From: a virus
DNA length: 24,388 bases
Reading direction: 5' to 3' (one strand)
Virus record (IMG/VR): IMGVR_UViG_3300042691_002288
Coordinates: 1 to 24,388 of that record
Shown: one piece after another, positions 15,973-22,976 of the stretch
Numbering within the stretch: the first letter of the stretch is position 1
Layout: every line of letters starts with the position of its first letter
Notes under the pieces: generated by a model
The model's database searches: none
Seen by the model: the letters and a program-made list of their open reading frames with translations, nothing else
What the model was told of the DNA's origin: nothing
Position numbers and translations under genes: made by a program

Positions 15973-16997
15973 TATCCAATACCCCCTGGAGAATAAACAA
16001 TTTGAGTCCTAATAACAACTATACCAGTTGCACCAGAGCCGCCTCTAATACTATTACTATGACCGCCACCACCGCCACCACCGCCACTATTTGGAGCAGC
16101 AGCAGCGTGAGCATTAACAAAAGATGGATGCGTTAGTCCCAATCCTCCGCCACCTATTCCACCAGTTCCACCAAAGTATGCATGAGACCATCCACCACCT
16201 CCACCTGCAAACCATCTTGTATAACCTAAAATTGTATTTGATAAACCATTTCCACCAGCACCACCAGAGTCGTTTCCAAGTCTACCGACACCAGTAGATC
16301 CAGCACCTCCACCGCCACCACTAGGGTATCCTATACCAGCGTGCCAACCTGAACCACCATGATTTCCTTGACCAGTTACTGCATATCCAGGAGTTGATAC
16401 TTGACTGTTTGATTGCCAAGTAAAGTTATTTCCGTTACCACTAGAGTGTCCGATTGATCCACCACCACCTGATCCACCAGCAGAACCAGAGCCAACATTG
16501 CTATAAGTTCCACCACCTCCACCACCTATTGAAATTATGTCGTCAATAACTGAGTTTGAACCATTTGAACCTCTTGCATTTGATTGACTTGCCATGGCAC
16601 CAAGGCCGCCTTCACCAACTGTAATAGAAATATTAGATTTATTAAAAACCTTTGTTGTTAAGCGATATCCTCCTGCTCCACCACCACCACCATGTTGTCC
16701 GCCACCTCCACCTCCACCTGCAACACATAAAACATCAAAAGTGTTTTTTTCAAATGGTGTTATTGTTGTAGTTGTTGTTCCAGCAGTATTAAATTCTTTA
16801 CATGCATAAAATGCGTTTGATTGAAAATATATTTTCCATCCAAGTGATTCTAGATAATTTAAATAACTTATACCGTCATATGTTTTTGTTCTAGTAAAAT
16901 CATTTTGCATTGCATATGAGAAATATCTATATACCCCGCTAGTATTTCCATTTTTTAATAATGCAGTAACGTCATCAGAAGTGTAAATTTCTGGCAT
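15972..16997 (-). CDS. glycine-rich tail adhesin, subtype II (second of a tandem triplet)
   Basis: A 341-residue protein. The N-terminal domain (residues 4-87) matches its two tandem neighbours in layout: YTSDDVTALLKNG, VYRYFSYAMQNDFTRTK and SLGWKIYFQSNAFYACKEF. The glycine-rich domain begins FDVLCVAGGGGGGGQHGG near residue 87 and ends TGIVVIRTQIVYSPGGIG. Its loops differ strongly from the neighbours in length and residues. One loop is aromatic (WFAGGGGGWSHAYFGG), and a run of eight glycines lies near the end. The gene begins immediately after the stop of the preceding adhesin with no gap. The pattern points to tandem duplication followed by loop divergence. Confidence 0.88.
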   Translation of the reverse strand: MPEIYTSDDVTALLKNGNTSGVYRYFSYAMQNDFTRTKTYDGISYLNYLESLGWKIYFQSNAFYACKEFNTAGTTTTTITPFEKNTFDVLCVAGGGGGGGQHGGGGGAGGYRLTTKVFNKSNISITVGEGGLGAMASQSNARGSNGSNSVIDDIISIGGGGGGTYSNVGSGSAGGSGGGGSIGHSSGNGNNFTWQSNSQVSTPGYAVTGQGNHGGSGWHAGIGYPSGGGGGAGSTGVGRLGNDSGGAGGNGLSNTILGYTRWFAGGGGGWSHAYFGGTGGIGGGGLGLTHPSFVNAHAAAAPNSGGGGGGGGHSNSIRGGSGATGIVVIRTQIVYSPGGIG

Positions 16998-18026
16998 TTA
17001 GATTGACCCCGCTGGGAAAGATAGTGGGAATCTTACTACTACAACTCCAGAGCCGCCATGTCCACCCATAAATGATACAGACCATCCTCCACCACCACCG
17101 CCACCAGTATTTGCTATGCCATCACTTGCTTTATACATATATGTACCACCAAAACCTCCACCACCATTACCACCTGTTCCTCCAGGATTTGATTCACCAC
17201 TTCCACCACCGCCACCGCCAGCATAAAATTTAGTAACTCCAGTTATTGAGTTTGATAATCCTCCACCACCTGCTCCACCTCTACTTCCTGTTCCCCAAGA
17301 ACCGTCAGCACCTGCAGCACCTGCACCTCCACCACCGCCACCTACGTGGTTACTATCATGTCTTCCACGACCACCATTATTTCCTTGACCAGAAGTTCCA
17401 GTACCACCATTACTCCAAGTAGATCCTGAAGGTCCAAGAGATCCTCCACCACCAGATCCACCAGCAGAACCATTTCTTGTTGGGTCTCCAGACCAAGCAC
17501 CTCCACCTCCACCACCAATTGCTGTTATTGATCCAAAAACAGAATTTTGACCATTAGCACCTCTAATATCTGTTGCTTGAACACTTAAACCACCATTTCC
17601 AACTGTTACTGTTTGATTACCGCTTACTGCAACATTTGTTTCATATCTATATCCACCAGCACCGCCTCCACCTGCGTGATGTGAACCACCTGCACCACCA
17701 CCTGCTACAACAAGAACGTCAGCATTTGTTCCATTAAAAGGACCAGCATTCCAAGTTGTTGTACCACTTGTAAATTCTTTATATGCAAAATAATTTCCAG
17801 AAGAATCTCTATATGTTGTATAACCATTAGAAGCAATATAATCTAAATACTGAGTACCAGATAATATATTTGCCTTTGTTTTACCCTGGCTAATTGCCCA
17901 TGCAACATATGAAAATGTTGCGGGTGGTGAACTAATTGGAATTATATTTGCTAATTCTGAATATGAAAATAAAGTTTGACCTACTGAACTACTTCCTGTA
18001 GTTCCTCTTATACTATTTACAGCCAT
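16998..18026 (-). CDS. glycine-rich tail adhesin, subtype II (first of a tandem triplet)
   Basis: A 342-residue protein. After a 17-residue leader (MAVNSIRGTTGSSSVGQ) comes the subtype II N-terminal domain: FSYSELANIIPIS, FSYVAWAISQGKTK, then YTTYRDSSGNYFAYKEF, ending near residue 103. ADVLVVAGGGAGGSHHAGG starts the glycine-rich part, which ends SGVVVVRFPLSFPAGSI. The leader is absent from the other two members of the triplet and resembles the start of fibre-type genes, so it may be the original docking peptide. Its ATG overlaps the stop of the 189-aa small beta protein by one base, repeating the arrangement at 7522. Receptor-binding tip by analogy with gp38-type adhesins. Confidence 0.88.
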   Translation of the reverse strand: MAVNSIRGTTGSSSVGQTLFSYSELANIIPISSPPATFSYVAWAISQGKTKANILSGTQYLDYIASNGYTTYRDSSGNYFAYKEFTSGTTTWNAGPFNGTNADVLVVAGGGAGGSHHAGGGGAGGYRYETNVAVSGNQTVTVGNGGLSVQATDIRGANGQNSVFGSITAIGGGGGGAWSGDPTRNGSAGGSGGGGSLGPSGSTWSNGGTGTSGQGNNGGRGRHDSNHVGGGGGGAGAAGADGSWGTGSRGGAGGGGLSNSITGVTKFYAGGGGGGSGESNPGGTGGNGGGGFGGTYMYKASDGIANTGGGGGGGWSVSFMGGHGGSGVVVVRFPLSFPAGSI

Positions 18027-18595
18027 TAGACTATTTCTCCCCCAAATAAAGATATAGCAATATTTGGAGCACCAAATGCCACTATCTTATCTCCTGATGT
18101 AATTGTTAATCCTAAAGTTAATGAAATCTGATCTCTTGCTAAAATACCTGGTCCCCAGGCTATATAATGTTTCTTGCTTAAAGTTTCCCCAGTTTTAACT
18201 ACTGCTATAAAGAATGTTCCGTCTGTATTTGAACAGTTTGTTACTGTTATTGTTGAAATTAATGTTTGAGTACTTGGTGAGGCTGGACATGTGTAGATAA
18301 TTGTTTCTGGAACATAGGCAACGCTAGCACCAACAGTTGCTGCTGTTACTACGTTACTTGCAGTTACTGGGTATGTGAAAGAAGTATTATTTGGTACAGT
18401 AGAAACATCTTGATTACCATTAAATATTGCATCAATTCCTGTTACTGTTACATAGTTTCCTTCAACAATGTTATGTGATGTTGCTGTTGTTAGAGTTACA
18501 AGATTACTTGTTAAGTTTCTAAATGAAATGGCTCTTGATTCTGTGGTTAAAAGAGTTTGACCTAAAATCTTTAAGGTTTTTACTTGTTGTGCCAT
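18026..18595 (-). CDS. small two-domain beta protein preceding a glycine-rich adhesin
   Basis: A 189-residue protein. Residues 20-95 form an added domain with LTTATSHNIVEGNYVTVTGI, FNGNQDVSTVPNNTSFTYPV. This is the same HNL/NGxF/FxY pattern found in the 1002-aa structural protein. Residues 98-189 (QTLISTITVTN, GETLSKKHYIAWG, LTLGLTITSGDKIVAF) match the whole 111-aa protein at 7522-7857. The gene is thus that small protein with an extra N-terminal beta domain. It lies between the 231-aa fibre (no gap) and the first of the triplet adhesins (one-base overlap), just as its shorter relative lies between a fibre and an adhesin. Likely a linker or adaptor in a fibre tip; inferred from context. Confidence 0.85.
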   Translation of the reverse strand: MAQQVKTLKILGQTLLTTESRAISFRNLTSNLVTLTTATSHNIVEGNYVTVTGIDAIFNGNQDVSTVPNNTSFTYPVTASNVVTAATVGASVAYVPETIIYTCPASPSTQTLISTITVTNCSNTDGTFFIAVVKTGETLSKKHYIAWGPGILARDQISLTLGLTITSGDKIVAFGAPNIAISLFGGEIV

Positions 18596-19291
18596 TTATA
18601 CTCCCATAAGCAGTAGCGTGTCAAAAATATCCCCGCCGCCGCCAGCACCTGACATTTCAATCCAGGTACTTCCATTATACACTTTCAATATCGGTGCTTC
18701 TGCTTCTGTTGTATCGATCCAAAGTTGTCCAGTTGCAATTTGATATGCAGGAGATGAAGTATTATAGGTAATATTAGGTTCATATGTAGCAGACGCTGCT
18801 GTTACTGTTAAATATGTTGCTGAAGCATTGGCGGTAGAAAGAATACTCATTACATCTTGATTAGTCCATTGAGTAGAAGAAGAATTATATGCTAATAATT
18901 GATTATTTGAAGGGGAAGCAATAGTGCTATCTGTAAGACTATTTAAATTTGTAATTGTAGAAGATATTGTTAATGTATTTGTAGCACTAGCAGCATTTAA
19001 AGTAATGCTTGTTCCTGCTTCTATATTTATATTATCAAAATCTGAATCTGCTAATATTTGTTGTGTTGCTGGAGTTGTTGTGATGTATCCAAAACCATGA
19101 GGATTAACTATTCCTGTACCTAGATAATCGTTACTATCTACCCAAACTGTACCTACATCTAAAGCACTAACGTCTGGTTGATTTGGTTGATATAGTACTG
19201 CATCATTTCTTGTTTGAGTAATTGGTACCCAGTTAGTTCCATTCCAGACATATGCTGGTCTAGTAGTATCTAGTATTTGTGCCGAAGACAT
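18596..19291 (-). CDS. tail fibre with WNGTNWVPI opening and KVYNG ending
   Basis: A 231-residue protein. Residues 9-52 hold the opening module TTRPAYVWNGTNWVPI with GTVWVDSND. Residues 73-115 (TPATQQILADSDFDN, then GTSITLNAASATNTLTI) are closely similar to residues 62-99 of the 659-aa fibre. A short decamer repeat (ANASATYLTVTAASATYEP) follows. The C terminus carries QLWIDTTEAEAP, LKVYNGSTWIEMSG and a glycine run, as in the 494-aa fibre. It is in effect a short version of that fibre without the duplicated NGxLL domains. The ribosome binding site is AAAGGAG at slightly long spacing. It heads a cassette of fibre, small beta protein and glycine-rich adhesin. Confidence 0.9.
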   Translation of the reverse strand: MSSAQILDTTRPAYVWNGTNWVPITQTRNDAVLYQPNQPDVSALDVGTVWVDSNDYLGTGIVNPHGFGYITTTPATQQILADSDFDNINIEAGTSITLNAASATNTLTISSTITNLNSLTDSTIASPSNNQLLAYNSSSTQWTNQDVMSILSTANASATYLTVTAASATYEPNITYNTSSPAYQIATGQLWIDTTEAEAPILKVYNGSTWIEMSGAGGGGDIFDTLLLMGV

Positions 19292-19324
19292 AATTGGTAA
19301 TAACTCCTTTAATTAAATTAGATA

Positions 19325-19672
19325 CTATGAAACTCTATTTACATATCCTAAAACTGATACAAGATTTGCACTAGCGGCAAACCCTCTTACAACTGCTGAA
19401 TTATTTAATGGTAGACCAGGAACAACTAGTACTAAACCAGATTCTCCAGGAATATTTAATTCTATTTGATCTTTTTCTGCAGTACCACCAAATTCTACGG
19501 TAAATTTTACACTTGTTGATGCTGAATTATCTGCATACAGCCATACTTCGTCTAAACCAGTTATTCCAGGTTGAGATGTGTGTATTAATGTTCCAGGAGT
19601 TGATGTTGCTGCAACTAGTGTTGACGCTCCATTTATAGAAGAACTAAGAAAAGTTTTTGTAAAAGTAGCCAT
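19325..19672 (-). CDS. small beta protein, probable relative of the fibre-linked small proteins
   Basis: A 115-residue protein starting MATFTKTFLSSSINGAS. The layout of its strands (TPGTLIHTSQ, then EVWLYADNSASTSVKFTVEF, IPGESGLVLVVPGLPL, ending VSVLGYVNRVS) resembles the 111-aa protein and the C-terminal half of the 189-aa protein. That similarity is weaker than theirs to each other and is my inference. It has no signal peptide or membrane segment. It lies two bases after the 113-aa gene, with an AAAGAGG ribosome binding site inside that gene's last codons. Virion structural or tip component is the likeliest role. Confidence 0.75.
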   Translation of the reverse strand: MATFTKTFLSSSINGASTLVAATSTPGTLIHTSQPGITGLDEVWLYADNSASTSVKFTVEFGGTAEKDQIELNIPGESGLVLVVPGLPLNNSAVVRGFAASANLVSVLGYVNRVS

Positions 19673-19674
19673 GT

Positions 19675-20016
19675 TTACCTCTTTACCATTGTATCATTTT
19701 TTCTAGGGTATGGTATTTTTAACTCATCTAGTCTTTTGGCTGCATGAATGTCACTACCTTTTCCATAGTATGTTGAATCTATCTTTCTATTTATAACTAC
19801 CATATAAAATTCAGCATATGGCATCCATGATGCATATACTCCACTAGAACCTTTTTCTGCAATTACTTCCCAAATATCAATATCTTCTATTTGTAATTCT
19901 CTTTTATAATCCCATTTTGGATTTGGGGGAAGTGAATTTTTTTGGTTATTCCAATTTTCATCAAAATAATCTGTACAATCTGTAAATATATCTTTACTTG
20001 TTCTAAAAAGTGGCAT
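19675..20016 (-). CDS. conserved phage protein of unknown function
   Basis: A 113-residue protein starting MPLFRTSKDIFTDC. It contains KWDYKRELQIEDIDIWEVIA at about 34-53 and YASWMPYAEFYMVVINRKID at about 61-80. A lysine-rich end has YGKGSDIHAAKRL and the final residues MVKR. I recall related small proteins in aquatic myovirus genomes, with the TSKDIF start and the PYAEFYM core, but no known role. Unlike its neighbours it is not beta-repeat rich, and its charge pattern suggests a soluble, mixed alpha/beta domain. It overlaps the stop of the glycine-rich adhesin before it by one base. It may help assemble or attach that adhesin, but this is speculation from position. Confidence 0.8.
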   Translation of the reverse strand: MPLFRTSKDIFTDCTDYFDENWNNQKNSLPPNPKWDYKRELQIEDIDIWEVIAEKGSSGVYASWMPYAEFYMVVINRKIDSTYYGKGSDIHAAKRLDELKIPYPRKNDTMVKR

Positions 20017-20939
20017 TATATTGCATACCTAACTATTATTACTCCACTACCGCCAACAGACGAAACTTCTCCACTACCGTGTCCAGATCCACCACCGCCA
20101 CCGCCAAGACCATTTGTTCCAGCAACTCCTCTTCCACCTTCACCTCGACCATCTCCTCCACCACCAGTTCCTCCATTTCCATGACCATTCCATGCCATAC
20201 CGTTATGACCACCACCGCCTCCACCACCAGCGTAAAATGTTCCAAAGAATGATCTACCAGATCCGCCATTACCATTTCCACCAGTTGAGTTTGTGTTATT
20301 TGAATTTACGCCTGCTGCACCAGCACCGCCTCCACCACCAGAACCATGTGCTTGACTTCCTGTATTATTAAAAAGTGAATTTCCGTTGCCACCAGCATGT
20401 CCATAACCAATTCCACCAGTAGATCCTTGTATTGTATTTCCACCTAAACAACCTACGTGTGCTGCACCACCACCTGGTCCTCCACCTCCACCTGAACCGC
20501 CATCTCTTCCTGAAGTCCTGTTATTATTTGTACCAGCACCGCCTCCACCACCTACTGCTATTAATCCAGAAAATGTTGAGTTTGAACCACTTGCTGCTGG
20601 ACCAAAGTACATGTTAGATTGTGATATTCCACCAGCACCCACTGTTATTGCATAGTTTCCAACATTTCCATTTACTGATTGTGATGATACGTAAAGTATT
20701 CCACCACCACCTCCACCACCTGCGTGTGATCCAGCACCTGCACCACCACCAGCAACTAATAATATTTCAATATCTTTTGATCCATTTCTAACTGTAAATA
20801 CATCTGGACCAGTTGCTTGAAATGTGTGTATTTTAAATTGTCCAGCATATGATATTGCTCCACCAACTGCATCAAATGTGCTATTTTCTTCTATTTTTGA
20901 TATTTGTCTACCTGATAAAAATCTTTGTATACCGCTCAT
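20016..20939 (-). CDS. glycine-rich tail adhesin, subtype I with histidine
   Basis: A 307-residue protein. Residues 1-58 have a short N-terminal region with FKIHTFQATGPDVFTVRNG, then IEILLVAGGGAGAGSHAGG starts the glycine-rich domain near residue 58. That domain runs to the end and closes SGVIIVRYAI. The HTF and FxVxxG pattern before the glycine entry groups it with the genes at 1526 and 6647, but the SHAGG after the first glycine run is shared with the triplet at 14971-18026. It may thus be intermediate or recombinant. The start overlaps the stop of the 659-aa fibre by one base, so fibre and adhesin are probably produced together. Likely receptor-binding tip. Confidence 0.88.
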   Translation of the reverse strand: MSGIQRFLSGRQISKIEENSTFDAVGGAISYAGQFKIHTFQATGPDVFTVRNGSKDIEILLVAGGGAGAGSHAGGGGGGGILYVSSQSVNGNVGNYAITVGAGGISQSNMYFGPAASGSNSTFSGLIAVGGGGGAGTNNNRTSGRDGGSGGGGGPGGGAAHVGCLGGNTIQGSTGGIGYGHAGGNGNSLFNNTGSQAHGSGGGGGAGAAGVNSNNTNSTGGNGNGGSGRSFFGTFYAGGGGGGGHNGMAWNGHGNGGTGGGGDGRGEGGRGVAGTNGLGGGGGGSGHGSGEVSSVGGSGVIIVRYAI

Positions 20940-22918
20940 TATGCAAACATCCTCCCTGCAATTATTGCTTGGCTATCATCAACAGCAGCACCAAGTTGAA
21001 CCCATGCACTTCCATTATAAACTTTTAATGCAGGTGGTTGACTATTTGAATCTACCCACATATCTCCAGTGTTAGGAGTTGATGGTTCAGAAGTAGAATA
21101 AGGTATTACTTTTTCATATTGAGTAGAAGCACTAGACTGTGTAAGATAAAGATCTAATATATCTGCATTATCATTTAATGCCTCTGCTAATTCATTTAAT
21201 GTGTTTAATGCTGCTGGTGCACCATCTATAAGATAATTAACTGCTGCAGCACTTGCTGTTTGAATTGTTGAAGATAAATCTATACTTGCTAACTGAGTAC
21301 TAGTGTAAGCACTTGCTGAATTAAAAGCATTAGCACTTGCTGATCTTGCATAAGCCTGACTTGCATATTGCAATAAACTTTCTGCATTATTTAATGTAAT
21401 AAGTTTTGATTCATTGAATCTAACATCGTTATTTGAATCTATTGTTATTGGAATATTAGTATTTGAGTTAGGAGATTTAATGTATAAAGAGTTTGGTCCA
21501 AGATATAAATCTTTTACTCTAAAAGCACTTGATCCTACTGAGTAAATGTTGTCTGCATCTGGTAATAGATTTCCATAATTATCTTCTAGCCAAAATGTTA
21601 ATTGATTTACATATGGAGCAGAACTTCCACTATACCCCACAGAAGCGTTGCTATCTACCCAGATATCACCAATGGAAAGTTGACTTGTATCTGGTTGCTC
21701 TGTTGAATATATTACAGAAGCACCATCACCACCTGCACCACCTCCACCAGTTCCTACTAATATAATTTGATTACTTGCTGAGTTGTATGAAGCAGTAATA
21801 TTTGTATGATTTCCATGTACCAATGCTGTTGATGCAGTAGTTAGTCCTCTTGTATTTGTATAATATAAATTACTACCCTCTTCAATATCAGAAGTAGTTA
21901 AAGCATTTATTTGAGAATCGGTATAGGCACTTGCAGAGCCGTAAGCGGCAACTGAGGCGGTATTTATAATATTTTGTTTAGGACTATTTAACCATAAAGA
22001 AGAAGCAGAATTCCATATAACAATATCTCCATCTGCAACTGAAGTAATTCTTACATCATGTAATTCATCTAATTCATACCCATTTTGTGGTTTTACATAT
22101 ATTCTTCCTGAAACAGCATTTTTCTTTAATACTACCCCGACAAATACATAATGATTAGGTGCTTGTGGTTTTACAGTTGAGAGCACTCCAGCACTAGCAG
22201 ATAGATATAATATATCTCCTTCATTAAATGCATTTGTATTAATATTTTTTATTATACCTTGGGTAACAACAAATCCTTCTCCACCCGCAGTAATATTTTC
22301 TGCAACTATACCTATGGTTAGTGCTGATCCAGTATCATTTAAATTATATGCTCTTGTAACTTGTGGTCTTTGACCTTGAGCACCTGAAAGTTTTACTACT
22401 TCGCCTTTATTTAATGTGGTTGCTTCACCATTATTGGCAAGAATAATAATTTCTTGACCTAGACCAACATTTACTTGTCCGTCAAGTTGTATAGATAATG
22501 TAGAATCTCCAGAATCCCAAGCAATAGTTCCTACAGAAGCAGATGTGCTTTCTGGGGTAGTGTCAAAAGCAATGTAGTCTGGATATTGAATAGAATCTAC
22601 GTTGGTATAATTACCAGTTGAGTTAATTGTTATTGAGTCAGAAGCACTTGCTGCTGTAATAGATATATTCTCTCCAGCAATTAAAGTTAATGTGTCTCCT
22701 GTTGAGTCTGCAACTATTGTTTCTGTTGCTGGACTAGTTTGAATATTTAAAAATGCAGATCCAGATCCACCACCACCTTGTAATTCTTGCCATGCACCGT
22801 TTACATAAATTTTTATAGCATCTATAGTTGTATTAAAGTAAACCTGACCTTCGACACCATTTGCTGGGTCGGAAGGTAGGCTAACTAAACCTATGGGTGT
22901 TAAAAAATTCTTTGCCAT
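20939..22918 (-). CDS. long tail fibre, multi-module
   Basis: A 659-residue protein. Seen in order: an opening module GQVYFNTTIDAIKIYVNGAW (24-43); SPATETIVADS with ENISITAASASDS (62-95); a domain at 162-285 with NKGEVVKLSGAQGQRPQV, GDILYLSASAGVL and GYELDELHDVRI; the fibre motif LTTSDIEEGSNLYYTNTR (340-357); a glycine break (390-400); GDIWVDSN (417-424); IYSVGSSAFRVKDLYLG (458-474); an alanine/serine helical stretch (515-560); GAPAALNTLNELAEALND (566-583); a decamer SSAST repeat; and the closing module MWVDSN with LKVYNGSAWVQLG. All are widespread phage fibre elements. A 58-base gap with a TATAAAAT box and a hairpin lies before it; the ribosome binding site is AAGGA. Confidence 0.93.
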   Translation of the reverse strand: MAKNFLTPIGLVSLPSDPANGVEGQVYFNTTIDAIKIYVNGAWQELQGGGGSGSAFLNIQTSPATETIVADSTGDTLTLIAGENISITAASASDSITINSTGNYTNVDSIQYPDYIAFDTTPESTSASVGTIAWDSGDSTLSIQLDGQVNVGLGQEIIILANNGEATTLNKGEVVKLSGAQGQRPQVTRAYNLNDTGSALTIGIVAENITAGGEGFVVTQGIIKNINTNAFNEGDILYLSASAGVLSTVKPQAPNHYVFVGVVLKKNAVSGRIYVKPQNGYELDELHDVRITSVADGDIVIWNSASSLWLNSPKQNIINTASVAAYGSASAYTDSQINALTTSDIEEGSNLYYTNTRGLTTASTALVHGNHTNITASYNSASNQIILVGTGGGGAGGDGASVIYSTEQPDTSQLSIGDIWVDSNASVGYSGSSAPYVNQLTFWLEDNYGNLLPDADNIYSVGSSAFRVKDLYLGPNSLYIKSPNSNTNIPITIDSNNDVRFNESKLITLNNAESLLQYASQAYARSASANAFNSASAYTSTQLASIDLSSTIQTASAAAVNYLIDGAPAALNTLNELAEALNDNADILDLYLTQSSASTQYEKVIPYSTSEPSTPNTGDMWVDSNSQPPALKVYNGSAWVQLGAAVDDSQAIIAGRMFA

Positions 22919-22934
22919 TTCAATTCCTTAGTTA

Positions 22935-22963
22935 GAGAGGGTAGGGTTTTAATCTACCCCCTC
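22935..22963 (-). promoter_or_regulatory. 10-bp stem-loop in the leader of the 659-aa fibre gene
   Basis: On the minus strand GAGGGGGTAG pairs with CTACCCTCTC (one G-T pair) around a nine-base loop. No run of T follows on the minus strand, so it is not a classic intrinsic terminator for the fibre operon. It lies just upstream of the AAGGA ribosome binding site and five bases after a TATAAAAT box. A 5' protective hairpin, an attenuator or a processing site are options. Confidence 0.6.
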
Positions 22964-22968
22964 AATAT

Positions 22969-22976
22969 ATTTTATA
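22969..22976 (-). promoter_or_regulatory. TATAAAAT box, candidate phage late promoter
   Basis: The minus strand reads TAGTATAAAATATATTGAGG directly after the stop of the right-edge fibre gene. TATAAAAT is close to the T4-type late promoter consensus TATAAATA. A start about six bases downstream would fall on the first base of the hairpin stem. No -35 element is seen, as expected for late promoters. In AT-rich DNA a chance match is possible. Confidence 0.4.

Noticed and set aside
16594-20184. Proline- and histidine-rich open frames on the plus strand, for example 16594-16809 and 19942-20184
   Set aside because: They lie wholly opposite glycine-rich genes; CCA/CCG/CAC runs are simply the complement of GGT/GGC glycine codons. 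They have no ribosome binding sites and no independent support.
22935-22963. The stem-loop as an intrinsic terminator
   Set aside because: No T run follows on the minus strand. On the plus strand the following bases are only partly T-rich and no plus-strand gene needs ending there.
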